A stretch of 64,000 bases of DNA from Rhodococcus sp. SGAir0479 (GCF_005484805.1 NZ_CP039432.1:620001-684000), one strand, 5' to 3'; shown: positions 30,090 through 39,298, numbered from the stretch's first letter. Notes: generated by a model from the letters alone, not told the origin. A program made the numbers and translations.

Positions 30090-31009
30090 GCATCACCGAA
30101 GCGTCCCGCACCTGGACCGACGCGAACAGCTGGGACCAGCCGTGCTGGAGCATCGCCGAACTCGAGCGCGCCAAGGCCGGCCGCACCGTCTCGGTGGTGT
30201 TGCCGGCGCTGAACGAGGAGAAGACCGTCGCCGGTGTCGTCGACACGATCCATCCGCTGCTCGGCGGGCTGGTCGACGAACTGGTCGTCCTCGACTCCGG
30301 GTCGTGCGACGCGACCGCCGAACGGGCGGCGGCCGCCGGCGCGAAGGTCGTCAGCCGGGAGGCGGCGGTGCCGGGGCTGGACCCGGTGCCGGGCAAGGGG
30401 GAGGTGCTGTGGCGTTCGGTCGCCGCGACCAGCGGTGACCTCATCGCGTTCGTCGACTCCGACCTCGTCGACCCCGATCCCGCGTTCGTCCCGAAGCTGC
30501 TGGGCCCACTGCTGACGGTCGTCGGCATCCACCTGGTCAAGGGGTACTACCGGCGCCCGCTGCGGGTCAGCGGGACGGAGGACGCCAACGGCGGTGGGCG
30601 CGTGACCGAGCTCGTGGCGCGGCCGCTGCTCGCGGCATTGCGTCCCGAACTGACGTGCGTGCTGCAGCCGCTGGGTGGCGAGTACGCCGGCACCCGGGAA
30701 CTGCTCTCGTCGGTGCCGTTCGCACCGGGGTACGGCGTCGAGATCGGGCTGCTGCTCGACACCTACGACCGTCTCGGCCTGGGCGCGATCGGCCAGGTCA
30801 ATCTGGGTGTGCGCAAGCACCGCAACCGCCCGCTCTCCGATCTGGGGGTGATGAGCCGGCAGATCATCGGCACGATGCTGCGCCGGTGCGGGGTGGACGA
30901 CGGCGGGGGCGGGCTGACGCAGTTCGTCGCCGACGGGGACTCGTTCGTTCCCGTGCGCACCGACGTCTCGCTCGCGGACCGGCCGCCCATGAACACGCTC
31001 CGCCCGTGA
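30086..31009 (+). CDS. gpgS: Glucosyl-3-phosphoglycerate synthase GpgS
   Basis: GpgS (GT81) transfers glucose from a nucleotide sugar to 3-phosphoglycerate, starting glucosylglycerate and methylglucose lipopolysaccharide synthesis in mycolata. The protein has 307 residues. VSVVLPALNEEKTV marks the donor-binding strand, FVDSDLVDPDP carries the metal-binding D-x-D (near residue 123), and the GKGEVLWRS and GVEIGLLLDTYDRLGLGAIGQVNLG segments are typical. The ATG overlaps the folP2 stop (ATGA). The cluster with glgM/glgC nearby fits a polysaccharide region. Confidence 0.94.
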   Translation: MSITEASRTWTDANSWDQPCWSIAELERAKAGRTVSVVLPALNEEKTVAGVVDTIHPLLGGLVDELVVLDSGSCDATAERAAAAGAKVVSREAAVPGLDPVPGKGEVLWRSVAATSGDLIAFVDSDLVDPDPAFVPKLLGPLLTVVGIHLVKGYYRRPLRVSGTEDANGGGRVTELVARPLLAALRPELTCVLQPLGGEYAGTRELLSSVPFAPGYGVEIGLLLDTYDRLGLGAIGQVNLGVRKHRNRPLSDLGVMSRQIIGTMLRRCGVDDGGGGLTQFVADGDSFVPVRTDVSLADRPPMNTLRP

Positions 31010-31055
31010 CCCCACCCACGGGGTAGCTGTCGGTGGTTCGTGACAGGATCAGGGC

Positions 31056-31400
31056 ATGCTGACGGTCCTGCTGTACCTGCTGATCATGGTGCTGGTCGGT
31101 GGTCTGCTCTACCTCGCTGCGAGCGCGGTCTTCGGGCGCTCCGAGGAACTGCCGCCGCTGCCGGCCGGAACCACCGCGACGGTACTGCCGGCCGACGACG
31201 TCACCGGTGCCGATGTGCAGTCGCTGCGGTTCCAGCAGACGCTGCGCGGCTACAAGACCAGTGAGGTGGACTGGGCGTTGGACCGGTTGGGTCGCGAGAT
31301 CGATTCTCTGCGAGCGCAACTGGCGGAACACGCGGACCGGGGAGCGGTCGACGGTCCGGCCGAGCCCGGCGGTTCCACCGGCCCCGCGGTGGACCGATGA
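31056..31400 (+). CDS. DivIVA-domain membrane protein (Rv1209-like)
   Basis: The 114-residue protein has one N-terminal transmembrane helix (about residues 2-26), a short linker, and a DivIVA-type motif, RGYKTSEVDWALDRLGREID (near 64-83), that predicts a short coiled coil. The C-terminus is Gly/Pro rich. This architecture matches the protein after gpgS in mycobacteria. DivIVA-like coiled coils localise to poles or septa, so a role in positioning envelope synthesis is possible. CAGGAT ends 6 nt before the ATG. The stop overlaps tagA by 4 nt. Confidence 0.82.
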   Translation: MLTVLLYLLIMVLVGGLLYLAASAVFGRSEELPPLPAGTTATVLPADDVTGADVQSLRFQQTLRGYKTSEVDWALDRLGREIDSLRAQLAEHADRGAVDGPAEPGGSTGPAVDR

Positions 31401-31996
31401 GCGCGGCTGGCGGCGAGGAGGATTCGATGCAGGCCGAGCGTGTCCGGTGCCCGTGGGCGGTCGACACCGACGGCTCCCGGCTCTACAGCGACTACCACGA
31501 CTTCGAGTGGGGGCAGCCGGTGCACGGCCGCGACGAACTGTTCGAGCGGCTCGCGCTCGAGGCCTTCCAGTCGGGGCTGTCGTGGATCACGATCCTGCGC
31601 AAGCGCGACGCGTTCCGGGCGGCGTTCGCGCATTTCGACCCCGAGGTGGTCGCCGCGTTCACCGATGCGGATGTCGAGCGACTGCTGGGTGATGCCGGCA
31701 TCGTCCGCAATCGCGCCAAGATCGAAGCGGTGGTCTCCAACGCGCGGGCGGTACTCGACCTGTCCGGCACGGATCTGGACACGCTCCTGTGGTCGTTCGC
31801 CCCGCCGCGGCGCGCGCGGCGGTGGGAGCGAGTCGCGAATGTGCCCGCCATCACGCCGGAGTCCACGGCGATGGCCGCCGAGTTGAAGCGTCGCGGGTTC
31901 CGTTTCGTGGGCCCTACCACCGCTTATGCGCTCATGCAGGCCACGGGAATGGTAGACGATCATCTCCTGTCGTGCTGGGTGGAACCGGCGCGCTGA
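31397..31996 (+). CDS. tagA: DNA-3-methyladenine glycosylase I TagA
   Basis: TagA excises 3-methyladenine from alkylated DNA. The 199-residue protein carries the family zinc ligands: Cys near residue 18 (RVRCPW), His in YHDFEWG, and the C-terminal DDHLLSCW pair His/Cys. The EAFQSGLSWITIL segment contains the conserved aromatic and Glu residues of the active site. The ATG at 31397 overlaps the previous stop; an in-frame ATG at residue 11 is an alternative start. A clear terminator follows. Confidence 0.94.
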   Translation: MSAAGGEEDSMQAERVRCPWAVDTDGSRLYSDYHDFEWGQPVHGRDELFERLALEAFQSGLSWITILRKRDAFRAAFAHFDPEVVAAFTDADVERLLGDAGIVRNRAKIEAVVSNARAVLDLSGTDLDTLLWSFAPPRRARRWERVANVPAITPESTAMAAELKRRGFRFVGPTTAYALMQATGMVDDHLLSCWVEPAR

Positions 31997-32019
31997 CGCC
32001 CGCCCGGGCGTACGGTTTT
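31996..32019 (+). terminator. Rho-independent terminator after tagA
   Basis: ACGCCCG and CGGGCGT form a perfect 7-bp stem with a CC loop at 31996-32011, followed by ACGG and TTTT (32016-32019). It is one of the few here with a T-run. Confidence 0.75.
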
Positions 32020-32150
32020 CCCGCCCTAGCTACCCGGCAACCCGCTCGATAGGGAAGAATGGATCACAGAGCCTCGCTAAGTGCTGGCGGGGCACGCACG
32101 GTAAGCCGAGGCGCTCGTGAAATCCGGCGCAGATGTGGAGGGAGCAGAGG

Positions 32151-32318
32151 ATGGCGGCCATGAAGCCCCGGACCGGGGACGGTCCCCTCGAGGCAACCAA
32201 AGAGGGACGAGGGATCGTCATGAGGGTTCCACTCGAGGGCGGTGGACGTCTGGTCGTCGAACTCACCCCCGAGGAAGCAGCGGCGCTGGGGGAAGAGCTC
32301 AAGGGCGTCACCAGCTGA
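32151..32318 (+). CDS. DUF3117 small protein (Rv1211-like)
   Basis: The 55-residue protein begins MAAMKPRTGDGPLEATKEGR and contains VMRVPLEGGGRLVVELT, the near-invariant sequence of the actinobacterial DUF3117 family. Its function is unknown. It looks like a small beta-rich fold, with no Cys and no membrane segment. The ATG at 32151 is chosen for the family start; GGAGGG lies at 32137-32142. The gene is enclosed by terminators on both sides, so it is transcribed alone, with a leader of up to 90-100 nt. The position between tagA and glgM is as in M. tuberculosis. Confidence 0.92.
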   Translation: MAAMKPRTGDGPLEATKEGRGIVMRVPLEGGGRLVVELTPEEAAALGEELKGVTS

Positions 32319-32344
32319 CAGGGTTTCACCCTCCGCAGCGTTTC

Positions 32345-32372
32345 CGGCCGGGTCGAACTGTCGACCCGGCCG
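32345..32372 (+). terminator. Hairpin terminator after the DUF3117 gene
   Basis: A perfect 12-bp stem (32345-32356 with 32361-32372) closes on an ACTG loop, 26 nt after the stop. No T-run follows. Confidence 0.7.
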
Positions 32373-32423
32373 TAGCCTGTGGGAACGAATCGCACGACTT
32401 CCGGAAAGGGCACGGCTTCACAG

Positions 32424-33278
32424 GTGCTTGCCGACGTGTGTTCGTTGCTCGCGTGCCCGCAGTGCGGTGACGAACTCGATCTTCTGGGCCGCGCCCTCGT
32501 CTGCGCTCGCGGCCACAGCTTCGACATCGCCCGCCAGGGTTACGTGACGCTGCTGACCGGTGCCGCCACCAAGTTCAGCGGCGACAGTCCCGAGATGATC
32601 GCCGCGCGCGAGGAGTTCCTCGGCGCAGGGCGTTTCGACCCCCTCATGGCCGCGGTGGCCGACGCCGTCGTGCAGACCGCCGACGGTGGCGACGCGCCCC
32701 GCATTCTCGAGATCGGCGCGGGCACGGGTCATTACCTCGCGCGCGTCCTCGACGCGCTGCCGACCGCGCAGGGCATCGGTCTCGACGTCTCGAAGCCCGC
32801 GGCCCGCCGCCTCGCCCGCGCCCACCCGCGGGTCGCGGCCGTGGTGGCCGACGTGTGGCGACAGCTGCCGGTGCGCGACCACGTGCTGACACACGTGCTG
32901 TCGATCTTCGCGCCCCGCAATGCCGCCGAGATCGATCGGGTGCTCGCCGAGCAGGGCACGCTGGTGGTGCTGACGCCCACGGACCGGCATCTGCACGAAC
33001 TCGTCGATCTCCTGGGAATGGTCCGCGTCGACGACCGCAAGGTCGAGCGACTGGGCGAGACGGTCGCCGGCCGCTTCGAACGGACGGGTCGGATCCCCGT
33101 CGAGGTCCGGATGCCCTTGTCGCACCACGACGTCCGCAACCTCGTCGGCATGGGCCCCTCGGCCCGGCATCTTCCGGCGGGCCGGCTCGACGACACCGTC
33201 GCCGAGCTGCCGGAGCCGTTCTCGGTCACCGCCTCGGTCGTGATCTCGACCTACCGCCGCGCCAGCACCTCACCGTAG
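32424..33278 (+). CDS. Putative 23S rRNA (guanine-N1) methyltransferase, RlmA/TlrB family
   Basis: The 284-residue protein begins with a zinc-ribbon (CPQCG, then CARGHSFDIARQGYVTLL) and continues with a SAM-binding Rossmann motif, ILEIGAGTGHYL. This is the layout of RlmA(I/II) and TlrB, which methylate a guanine in 23S rRNA helix 35 (G745 or G748) and can affect macrolide/tylosin response. The GTG at 32424 fits the family start; a GTG at 32379 would add 15 residues. Its last 28 bases overlap the end of glgM on the other strand. It may be transcribed from a TAGCCT at 32373-32378. Confidence 0.85.
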   Translation: MLADVCSLLACPQCGDELDLLGRALVCARGHSFDIARQGYVTLLTGAATKFSGDSPEMIAAREEFLGAGRFDPLMAAVADAVVQTADGGDAPRILEIGAGTGHYLARVLDALPTAQGIGLDVSKPAARRLARAHPRVAAVVADVWRQLPVRDHVLTHVLSIFAPRNAAEIDRVLAEQGTLVVLTPTDRHLHELVDLLGMVRVDDRKVERLGETVAGRFERTGRIPVEVRMPLSHHDVRNLVGMGPSARHLPAGRLDDTVAELPEPFSVTASVVISTYRRASTSP

Positions 33279-34423
33279 ACGGCGAGCGTCTGCTCGGCGA
33301 TGTGTGTCCACGCGAACTCCGAGACCGCCCGGCGGCGTCCCGCCCGGCCCATCGTCGTCGCGAGCTGCGGGTCCGTGGCGACGGCGTTGACCGCTTCGGC
33401 GAGAGCGAATTCGAAGGCCTCGGGTTCGTACGAGTTGTAGTGCACCAGGCGGCCGGTGACCCCGTCGTGAACCACCTCGGGGATGCCGCCGACGTCGGAG
33501 GCGACGACGGCCGTCTCACACGCCATCGCCTCCAGATTGACGATCCCCAGTGGTTCGTACACCGACGGACACACGAATACGGTTGCGGCGGAAAGGATTT
33601 CGCGGACCTGGTCGGTGGGGAGCATTTCCCGGATCCAGAAGACGTCGCGGCGTCGGGCCGACAACCGCGCCACCGCAGCCTCCGTCTCGGCCGCGAGTTC
33701 CGCGGTGTCGGGTGCGCCGGCGCAGAGCACGAGCTGGATCGACGGATCGAAGTCGTGGGCGGCCGCGACCAGGTGCCCCAGCCCCTTCTGGCGGGTGATC
33801 CTGCCGACGAAGACCACGAGCGGTCGGCCCGGGTCGATGCCGTACGTCGCCAGGGCCGACCGGGTGCCGGGTGCGGCGGCACCGGGGTGCCACACCGCCG
33901 AATCGATCCCGTTGTGCACCACGTGGACCCGGTCCGGGTCGATGGCCGGGTACGCGTCGAGGACGTCGGCGCGCATTCCGGCGCTGACCGCGATCACCGC
34001 GTCGGCGTGCTCCATCGCGTTGCGCTCGGACCACGAGGACACGCGGTAGCCGCCCCCGAGCTGCTCGGCCTTCCACGGCCGGCGCGGCTCGAGCGAGTGC
34101 GCAGTGACGATGTGCGGGATGTCGTGCAGCTCGGCGGCCACGTGACCGGCGAGCCCGGTGTACCAGGTGTGCGAGTGCGCGACGTCGGCCGCGGCGGCGG
34201 CGGCCGCCATCCGCAGCTCCGCCGACAGCGTCCGCAGGGCGGGATTGGTGTCGGCCAGCGCGGGGTCGGGCTCGTGGACGAAGACGCCCTCCCGGGGTAC
34301 TCCCATGCAGTGGACGTCGACGTCGCACAGGCGGCGCAGATGGGCGACCAGTTCCGTCACGTGCACGCCCGCGCCGCCGTAGATCTCGGGGGGATACTCC
34401 TTCGTCATCATCGCGACCCGCAC
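33251..34423 (-). CDS. glgM: Alpha-maltose-1-phosphate synthase GlgM (annotated GlgA, GT4)
   Basis: This 390-residue GT4 glycosyltransferase has the [15 protein letters not shown] start (residues 8-22), donor-site segments [16 protein letters not shown] and [27 protein letters not shown] with the E-x7-E pattern. In mycobacteria the GlgA homologue of this type (Rv1212c) is GlgM, which joins ADP-glucose and glucose-1-phosphate to maltose-1-phosphate for the GlgE pathway. It is divergent from glgC, which makes ADP-glucose, with 101 nt between. Its 3' end overlaps the methyltransferase gene by 28 nt. Confidence 0.92.
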   Translation of the reverse strand: MRVAMMTKEYPPEIYGGAGVHVTELVAHLRRLCDVDVHCMGVPREGVFVHEPDPALADTNPALRTLSAELRMAAAAAAADVAHSHTWYTGLAGHVAAELHDIPHIVTAHSLEPRRPWKAEQLGGGYRVSSWSERNAMEHADAVIAVSAGMRADVLDAYPAIDPDRVHVVHNGIDSAVWHPGAAAPGTRSALATYGIDPGRPLVVFVGRITRQKGLGHLVAAAHDFDPSIQLVLCAGAPDTAELAAETEAAVARLSARRRDVFWIREMLPTDQVREILSAATVFVCPSVYEPLGIVNLEAMACETAVVASDVGGIPEVVHDGVTGRLVHYNSYEPEAFEFALAEAVNAVATDPQLATTMGRAGRRRAVSEFAWTHIAEQTLAVYGEVLARR

Positions 34424-34524
34424 CGGCTAAACGTAACCGCCGGAACCCGTTCCCGGCCAGCGGCGCCGGGCGTGTTCCCTGCAACGCTGGCGGCGGCCCG
34501 GCCCCGCCGGATAGGTTGACTGGT

Positions 34525-35739
34525 GTGAGGAGTCAGCCCCATGTGCTCGGGATCGTGCTCGCCGGCGGCGAGGGCAAGCGCCTGTACCCGCTCACGGCTG
34601 ACCGCGCCAAGCCGGCCGTGCCGTTCGGTGGGGCCTACCGGCTCATCGACTTCGTGTTGAGCAACCTGGTCAACGCCGGGTACCTGCGGATCTGCGTGCT
34701 CACCCAGTACAAGTCGCACTCGCTCGACCGGCACATCTCGCAGACGTGGCGGTTGTCCGGGTTCGCCGGCGAGTACATCACCCCGGTGCCGGCGCAGCAG
34801 CGCCTCGGCCCGCGCTGGTACACCGGCAGCGCCGATGCGATCTTCCAGTCGCTCAACCTGGTCTACGACGAGGACCCCGAGTACATCGTCGTCTTCGGCG
34901 CCGATCACGTGTACCGCATGGACCCGGAGCAGATGGTGCAGCACCACATCGAATCCGGTGCCGGGGTCACGGTCGCCGGCATCCGGGTGCCGCGCAGCGA
35001 GGCGTTCGCGTTCGGGTGCATCGACAGCGACGAGTCCGGCCGGATCACCCAGTTCCTGGAGAAGCCGGCGCATCCGCCCGGCACCCCCGACGACCCCAAC
35101 GCCACGTTCGCGTCGATGGGGAACTACGTGTTCACCACCAAGGTCCTGGTCGACGCGATCCGCGCCGACTCGGAGAACTCCGACTCCGACCACGACATGG
35201 GCGGGGACATCATCCCGGCGCTGGTCGACGCCGGGCTCGCGTCGGTCTACGACTTCAAGAACAACGTGGTGCCCGGCGCGACGGACCGCGACCGCGGCTA
35301 CTGGCGTGACGTCGGAACCATCGACGCGTTCTACGAGGCCCACATGGACCTGGTCTCGGTCCACCCGGTGTTCAACCTCTACAACCGCCGATGGCCCATC
35401 CGCGGCGGCGCCGAGAACCTGGCGCCGGCGAAATTCGTGCAGGGCGGGCTCGCGCAGGAGTCCGTCGTCGGCGCCGGCTCCATCCTCTCGGCGGCCACCG
35501 TCCGGAACTCGGTGCTCAGCTCCAACGTCATGGTCGAGGACGGCGCCACCGTGGAGGGCAGCGTGCTGATGCCCGGTGTCCGGGTGGGGAAGGGGGCCGT
35601 CGTCCGGCGCGCGATCCTCGACAAGAACGTGGTGGTCGGGGAGGGCGAGATCATCGGCGTGGACCTCGAACGCGACCGGCAGCGGTTCGCCGTCAGTACC
35701 GGCGGCGTGGTGACGATCGGGAAGGGCGTCTGGATCTGA
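34525..35739 (+). CDS. glgC: Glucose-1-phosphate adenylyltransferase GlgC
   Basis: GlgC makes ADP-glucose from glucose-1-phosphate and ATP. The GTG at 34525 gives 404 residues, the mycobacterial length. [13 protein letters not shown] (nucleotide loop), [26 protein letters not shown] and [11 protein letters not shown] are visible in order, followed by the left-handed beta-helix with hexapeptides near the C-terminus. TAGGTT at 34512-34517 ends 7 nt before the GTG, so a leaderless transcript is likely and the TTG at 34516 is not used. It works with GlgM on the opposite strand. Confidence 0.96.
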   Translation: MRSQPHVLGIVLAGGEGKRLYPLTADRAKPAVPFGGAYRLIDFVLSNLVNAGYLRICVLTQYKSHSLDRHISQTWRLSGFAGEYITPVPAQQRLGPRWYTGSADAIFQSLNLVYDEDPEYIVVFGADHVYRMDPEQMVQHHIESGAGVTVAGIRVPRSEAFAFGCIDSDESGRITQFLEKPAHPPGTPDDPNATFASMGNYVFTTKVLVDAIRADSENSDSDHDMGGDIIPALVDAGLASVYDFKNNVVPGATDRDRGYWRDVGTIDAFYEAHMDLVSVHPVFNLYNRRWPIRGGAENLAPAKFVQGGLAQESVVGAGSILSAATVRNSVLSSNVMVEDGATVEGSVLMPGVRVGKGAVVRRAILDKNVVVGEGEIIGVDLERDRQRFAVSTGGVVTIGKGVWI

Positions 35740-35745
35740 CGGGCG

Positions 35746-36378
35746 TCAGATCCGTGCCGCGCACAGCAGGCCGTCGCCGACCGGGAACAGCACCCGGGTG
35801 AGCCGCTCGTCCTCGGCGAGCGCCCGCGCCGCCTCGCGGACCGCGACCGTCGCGGCGTCGCGCTGACCGGGATCGACCACCCGTCCCCCCAGCAGCGCGT
35901 TGTGCAGCACGATGACGCCGCCGGGACGCAGCAGGCGGACGCCCTCCCGCACGAAGTGCGGATGGTCGGCCGGCGAGTTGTCGACGAACACCAGGTCGTA
36001 GGCCGAGTCGGCGAGCCGCGGCAGCACGTCGAGCGCGCGCCCGTTGATCAGCCGGGTGCGCGACGGCGCGATCCCCGCCAGGCGGAACGACTGCTTGGCC
36101 GCCCGCTGGTGCTCGGGCTCGCTGTCGATCGTGGTGAGGACACCGTCCTCGCGCATTCCACGCAGCAGCCAGAGGCCGCTCACTCCCGCGCCGTTCCCGA
36201 CCTCCACCACGGTCTTCGCGTCGAGCATCTTCGCGAACAGGGCGAGGGCGGCGCCGACGGGCGGCGGTACCGGGGCGGCGCCGAGTTCCGTCGCGCGGTC
36301 GCGTGCGGAGGTCAGCATCTCGTCCTCGAGGATCGTGTCCTCGGTGTGAGTGAGAATCCGTTCGGCGTTGGTGTACAC
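35746..36378 (-). CDS. Class I SAM O-methyltransferase (Rv1220c-like)
   Basis: The 210-residue protein belongs to the small cation-dependent O-methyltransferases (family 3). [16 protein letters not shown] is the SAM loop, [10 protein letters not shown] follows, and [13 protein letters not shown] and [13 protein letters not shown] hold the acidic/Asn metal-site positions; note FVDNSP where FIDADK is usual, so the active site is atypical. The GTG at 36378 is supported by TAGCCT 7 nt upstream and TTGACA further up. It is divergent from sigE, exactly as in M. tuberculosis. Substrate unknown. Confidence 0.88.
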   Translation of the reverse strand: MYTNAERILTHTEDTILEDEMLTSARDRATELGAAPVPPPVGAALALFAKMLDAKTVVEVGNGAGVSGLWLLRGMREDGVLTTIDSEPEHQRAAKQSFRLAGIAPSRTRLINGRALDVLPRLADSAYDLVFVDNSPADHPHFVREGVRLLRPGGVIVLHNALLGGRVVDPGQRDAATVAVREAARALAEDERLTRVLFPVGDGLLCAARI

Positions 36379-36385
36379 GCATAAG

Positions 36386-36417
36386 AGGCTAGCCGTGCCG
36401 GGTCGTCGAGTTGTCAA
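36386..36417 (-). promoter_or_regulatory. Promoter of the Rv1220c-like gene
   Basis: On the minus strand TTGACA (36417-36412) and TAGCCT (36391-36386) are separated by 20 nt, longer than usual. The -10 is 7 nt from the GTG. Confidence 0.5.
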
Positions 36418-36437
36418 GGCTCGCTCGCGCCGAGATT

Positions 36438-36462
36438 CTCAGGCCCCGCTCAGCTTGCTCAT
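36438..36462 (+). promoter_or_regulatory. Repeated CTCAg motifs upstream of sigE
   Basis: CTCAG at 36438-36442, CTCAG at 36449-36453 and CTCAT at 36458-36462 form a direct-repeat array about 200 nt before sigE. Mycobacterial sigE is controlled by MprA, which binds short direct repeats; the likeness is suggestive only. Confidence 0.3.
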
Positions 36463-36561
36463 ATTTCCCACATAGCGGGGTACGGGAAGGTGTATCCATC
36501 GCCGGACGACTAGACCGCACGGCGGGAAGATCACGAAGACCGATTCCTACGGACGGTGGTC

Positions 36562-36588
36562 GGGAACAATTCCGGGCTCTCCGGAGTT
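36562..36588 (+). promoter_or_regulatory. ECF-type promoter (GGGAAC-N18-GTT) before sigE
   Basis: GGGAACA at 36562-36568 and AGTT at 36585-36588 are separated by 16 nt, matching the SigE/SigH-type consensus GGGAAYA-N16-17-CGTT except for one base. It lies 63 nt before sigE, as expected for autoregulation or SigH control. Confidence 0.65.
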
Positions 36589-36651
36589 GTACCCCCACAA
36601 TCCGAAGTCCTCGTGATCCGCGGTCCTGAGTAGGAGGATCCACCCATCCAC

Positions 36652-37329
36652 ATGATCAATGCCGAACGCACACTCCCCGACGACACCGCCGACGCAACCA
36701 CGGCGGGCACAGTTTCCGGCGTGTCCGCGGACGGCATCGACCACGCTGCGCCCGAACCGACCGGCACGGCCGCGTTCGACGCCACGGGTGACAAGTCGGC
36801 GATGCCGTCGTGGGAGGAGCTGGTGCGCGAGCACGGCGACCGCGTGTACCGGCTCGCCTACCGTCTCTCCGGCAACGCCCAGGACGCCGAGGACCTGACC
36901 CAGGACACCTTCATCCGCGTGTTCCGGTCGCTGCAGAACTACCAGCCCGGCACGTTCGAGGGCTGGCTGCACCGCATCACCACCAACCTGTTCCTCGACA
37001 TGGTCCGCCGCCGGAACCGCATCCGCATGGAGGCGCTGCCCGAGGACTACGACCGCGTCCCGTCGGACTCGCCCAACCCCGAGCAGATCTACCACGACGC
37101 CCGGCTCGCGCCGGACCTGCAGTCGGCGCTGGACTCGCTGGCACCGGAGTTCCGTGCCGCCGTCGTCCTGTGTGACATCGAGGGCCTCTCGTACGAGGAG
37201 ATCGGTGCCACACTGGGAGTGAAGCTGGGTACTGTGCGCAGCAGGATCCACCGCGGACGGCAGGCGCTGCGCGAGCATCTCGCGGCGAGTGGCAAGGTGG
37301 ACTCGGAACGGATCGGCATCGGGTATTGA
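36652..37329 (+). CDS. sigE: ECF sigma factor SigE
   Basis: The 225-residue protein has an acidic, Ala/Asp-rich N-terminal extension of about 50 residues, then sigma region 2 ([30 protein letters not shown], from residue 66) and region 4 ([31 protein letters not shown], near 180-210). SigE responds to envelope stress in mycobacteria, and the following rseA-htrA-tatB order is the same. The ATG at 36652 follows AGGAGG at 36632-36637 by a rather long 14 nt, so a start further in is possible. An ECF-type promoter and repeats precede it. Confidence 0.95.
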   Translation: MINAERTLPDDTADATTAGTVSGVSADGIDHAAPEPTGTAAFDATGDKSAMPSWEELVREHGDRVYRLAYRLSGNAQDAEDLTQDTFIRVFRSLQNYQPGTFEGWLHRITTNLFLDMVRRRNRIRMEALPEDYDRVPSDSPNPEQIYHDARLAPDLQSALDSLAPEFRAAVVLCDIEGLSYEEIGATLGVKLGTVRSRIHRGRQALREHLAASGKVDSERIGIGY

Positions 37330-37343
37330 TTCAGGAGGGTGCG

Positions 37344-37706
37344 ATGACGCAGGCGCGCGGACCTCGTCGGTTCGGTTCCACCGAACATCTGGCGAGCGAG
37401 GCGATCGCCGCCTACGTCGACGGCGAACTCCGCATGAACGCCTACCTGCGGGCCTCCCAGCACCTGTCGCTGTGCCCCGAGTGCGCAGCCGAGGTGGACG
37501 CCCAGCAGCAGGCGCGGATCGCGTTGCGGCGGGCGGCGTCCGACGTCTCGATGCCCAGTTCCCTCTTCGGGCTGCTCAGCCAGATTCCCCGCTGTCATCA
37601 CCCCGAGCCGGAACCGCGTCCCACGCGGGACACCGCGCCCGGCATCATCTCGTTCGATCCCGACAGCGACCTCGCCCGCCGGTGGCCGTTCCGCCGTCGA
37701 CGGTGA
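37344..37706 (+). CDS. rseA: Anti-sigma factor RseA (zinc-type)
   Basis: This 120-residue protein has the zinc-associated anti-sigma signature H-x3-C-x2-C (His40, Cys44, Cys47, in HLSLCPEC) after an ASEAIAAYVDGEL helix. It should bind and silence SigE in the cytosol until oxidised or degraded. It is shorter than the mycobacterial protein, and no transmembrane segment is visible; the C-terminus ends in Arg-rich WPFRRRR. The ATG at 37344 has an excellent AGGAGGG site 5 nt upstream, 14 nt after the sigE stop. Confidence 0.93.
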   Translation: MTQARGPRRFGSTEHLASEAIAAYVDGELRMNAYLRASQHLSLCPECAAEVDAQQQARIALRRAASDVSMPSSLFGLLSQIPRCHHPEPEPRPTRDTAPGIISFDPDSDLARRWPFRRRR

Positions 37707-37783
37707 CGTGCCGTCGGGTCGCTGCGGGACGCATCGGTGATACTGGCAGGCGTGACTGACGCACACGAGGGGGACCAGCACGC

Positions 37784-39298
37784 GTGACGGCGGATTCGAG
37801 AACCCCCGGGGCCGCGGGCGACGACGCCGCCGACCGGAGCGCGCACACCGGTGCCGACTCCACGGACCGGCCGCGTCTGGCGCCGCGACCGGTGTACCGT
37901 CCGCACGTCGACCCGGCCGCGGAACGAGCGTTCGGCCGTCCGGCGGACGTCGACGCGTCGTTCGGCCCCCGCACTCCCGCCCCGCACCGGCCCGCCGTCC
38001 ACGTCGGTCGTCCCGACGCCGTGCTGGCGGAGGCCTTCGGCCGGCCGCCGGGCGAGCAGGAGTCGTTGCAGCGTGGTCCCGAGGCCGACCCCGTGCTCGG
38101 GGAGGACGCCGCGGCCGCGGATCCGTGGCGGGACCCCGCCGCGCCGGTGCGTCTCGGCGCTCCCGCGCAGCCGCCGACCGCCGAGAACCGGGACCCGGAG
38201 GCGCCCAAGCTGACGCTGCGCGACGTGCTCTTCGGTGAGCGGATCGACCGGAGGGCGCTCGCGGCGCTGGCCGCCCTCGCGCTCGCGATCGGACTGGTCG
38301 GGGGGCTCGTCGCCGTCGCCGCGACGTCCGACCGCGGCGCGCTCACCAGTGACCGCGTGACACTGTCGCAGTCCGGCGGGGACGACGACGCGCCCGTGGG
38401 CCGGATCGCCGAGGTCGCGGACGCGGTGTTGCCGGCGGTCGTGTCGATCCAGGTGGCGCACGGCGACCAGTCCGGGACCGGGTCCGGGGTCGTCGTCGAC
38501 GGTGCCGGATACATCGTCACCAACAACCACGTGATCTCGATGGCGGCGACCGACCCGGCCGCGTCGACGATCCGCGTCACGTTCGCCGACGGCACCAAGG
38601 TGCCCGGCGAGATCGTCGGCCGCGACATCAAGACCGACCTGGCCGTGCTGAAGACCGAGGTGCGCAACCCCACCGTCGCCGACCTCGGCACGTCCGCGGA
38701 CGTGCGGGTCGGTCAGGACGTCGTCGCCGTCGGGTCCCCGCTGGGACTCAGCAAGACCGTCACCCGCGGCATCGTCAGTGCGCTCAACCGCCCGGTCCGG
38801 CTGAGCGGCGAGGGCACCGACACGGACGCCGTCATCGACGCCGTGCAGACCGACGCCGCGATCAACCCCGGCAACTCGGGCGGTCCGCTGATCGACATGG
38901 ACGGACGCGTGATCGGCATCAACTCCGCGATCCGGTCGGAGAGCGGTGGCTCGGTGGGCCTCGGGTTCGCCATCCCGATCGACGACGTGACGGCGGTGGC
39001 GCAGGAGCTGATCCGCAGCGGCGTCATGCACCACCCCGAGATCGGCGTCAACGCGCGCACCGTCGTCAACGACGCGACCAGCGGCGCCGAGGTGGCCAAC
39101 GTCCAGTCCGGCAGCCCGGCCGCCGGGGCGGGGATCGTCGAGGGCGACGTGATCGTGAAGGTGGGCGACCGGACGGTGGCGAGCGCCGACGAACTGGTGG
39201 TGGCGGTCCACGACCAGAAGCCCGGCCAGCCCGTGACCGTCCAGTTGATCCGGTCCGGACGACCCGTGGACGTGCAGGTCACGCCCCAGTCCGACTGA
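37784..39298 (+). CDS. htrA: HtrA/DegP-type membrane serine protease
   Basis: The 504-residue protein has a long Pro/Ala-rich cytosolic N-terminus (about 160 residues), one transmembrane helix (near 163-185) and an extracytoplasmic trypsin-like domain with the triad His249 (TNNHVI), Asp285 (KTDLAVL) and Ser365 (GNSGGPL). A PDZ domain (near 410-500) closes the protein. It degrades or refolds damaged envelope proteins and sits in the sigE operon region, as Rv1223 does. The GTG at 37784 follows a GAGGGGG site. It lies 77 nt after rseA. Confidence 0.95.
   Translation: MTADSRTPGAAGDDAADRSAHTGADSTDRPRLAPRPVYRPHVDPAAERAFGRPADVDASFGPRTPAPHRPAVHVGRPDAVLAEAFGRPPGEQESLQRGPEADPVLGEDAAAADPWRDPAAPVRLGAPAQPPTAENRDPEAPKLTLRDVLFGERIDRRALAALAALALAIGLVGGLVAVAATSDRGALTSDRVTLSQSGGDDDAPVGRIAEVADAVLPAVVSIQVAHGDQSGTGSGVVVDGAGYIVTNNHVISMAATDPAASTIRVTFADGTKVPGEIVGRDIKTDLAVLKTEVRNPTVADLGTSADVRVGQDVVAVGSPLGLSKTVTRGIVSALNRPVRLSGEGTDTDAVIDAVQTDAAINPGNSGGPLIDMDGRVIGINSAIRSESGGSVGLGFAIPIDDVTAVAQELIRSGVMHHPEIGVNARTVVNDATSGAEVANVQSGSPAAGAGIVEGDVIVKVGDRTVASADELVVAVHDQKPGQPVTVQLIRSGRPVDVQVTPQSD

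Noticed and set aside
32012-32150. Known riboswitch in the DUF3117 leader
   Set aside because: I compared it with the remembered ydaO, cobalamin and TPP consensus elements and saw no match; only an unassigned leader can be claimed.
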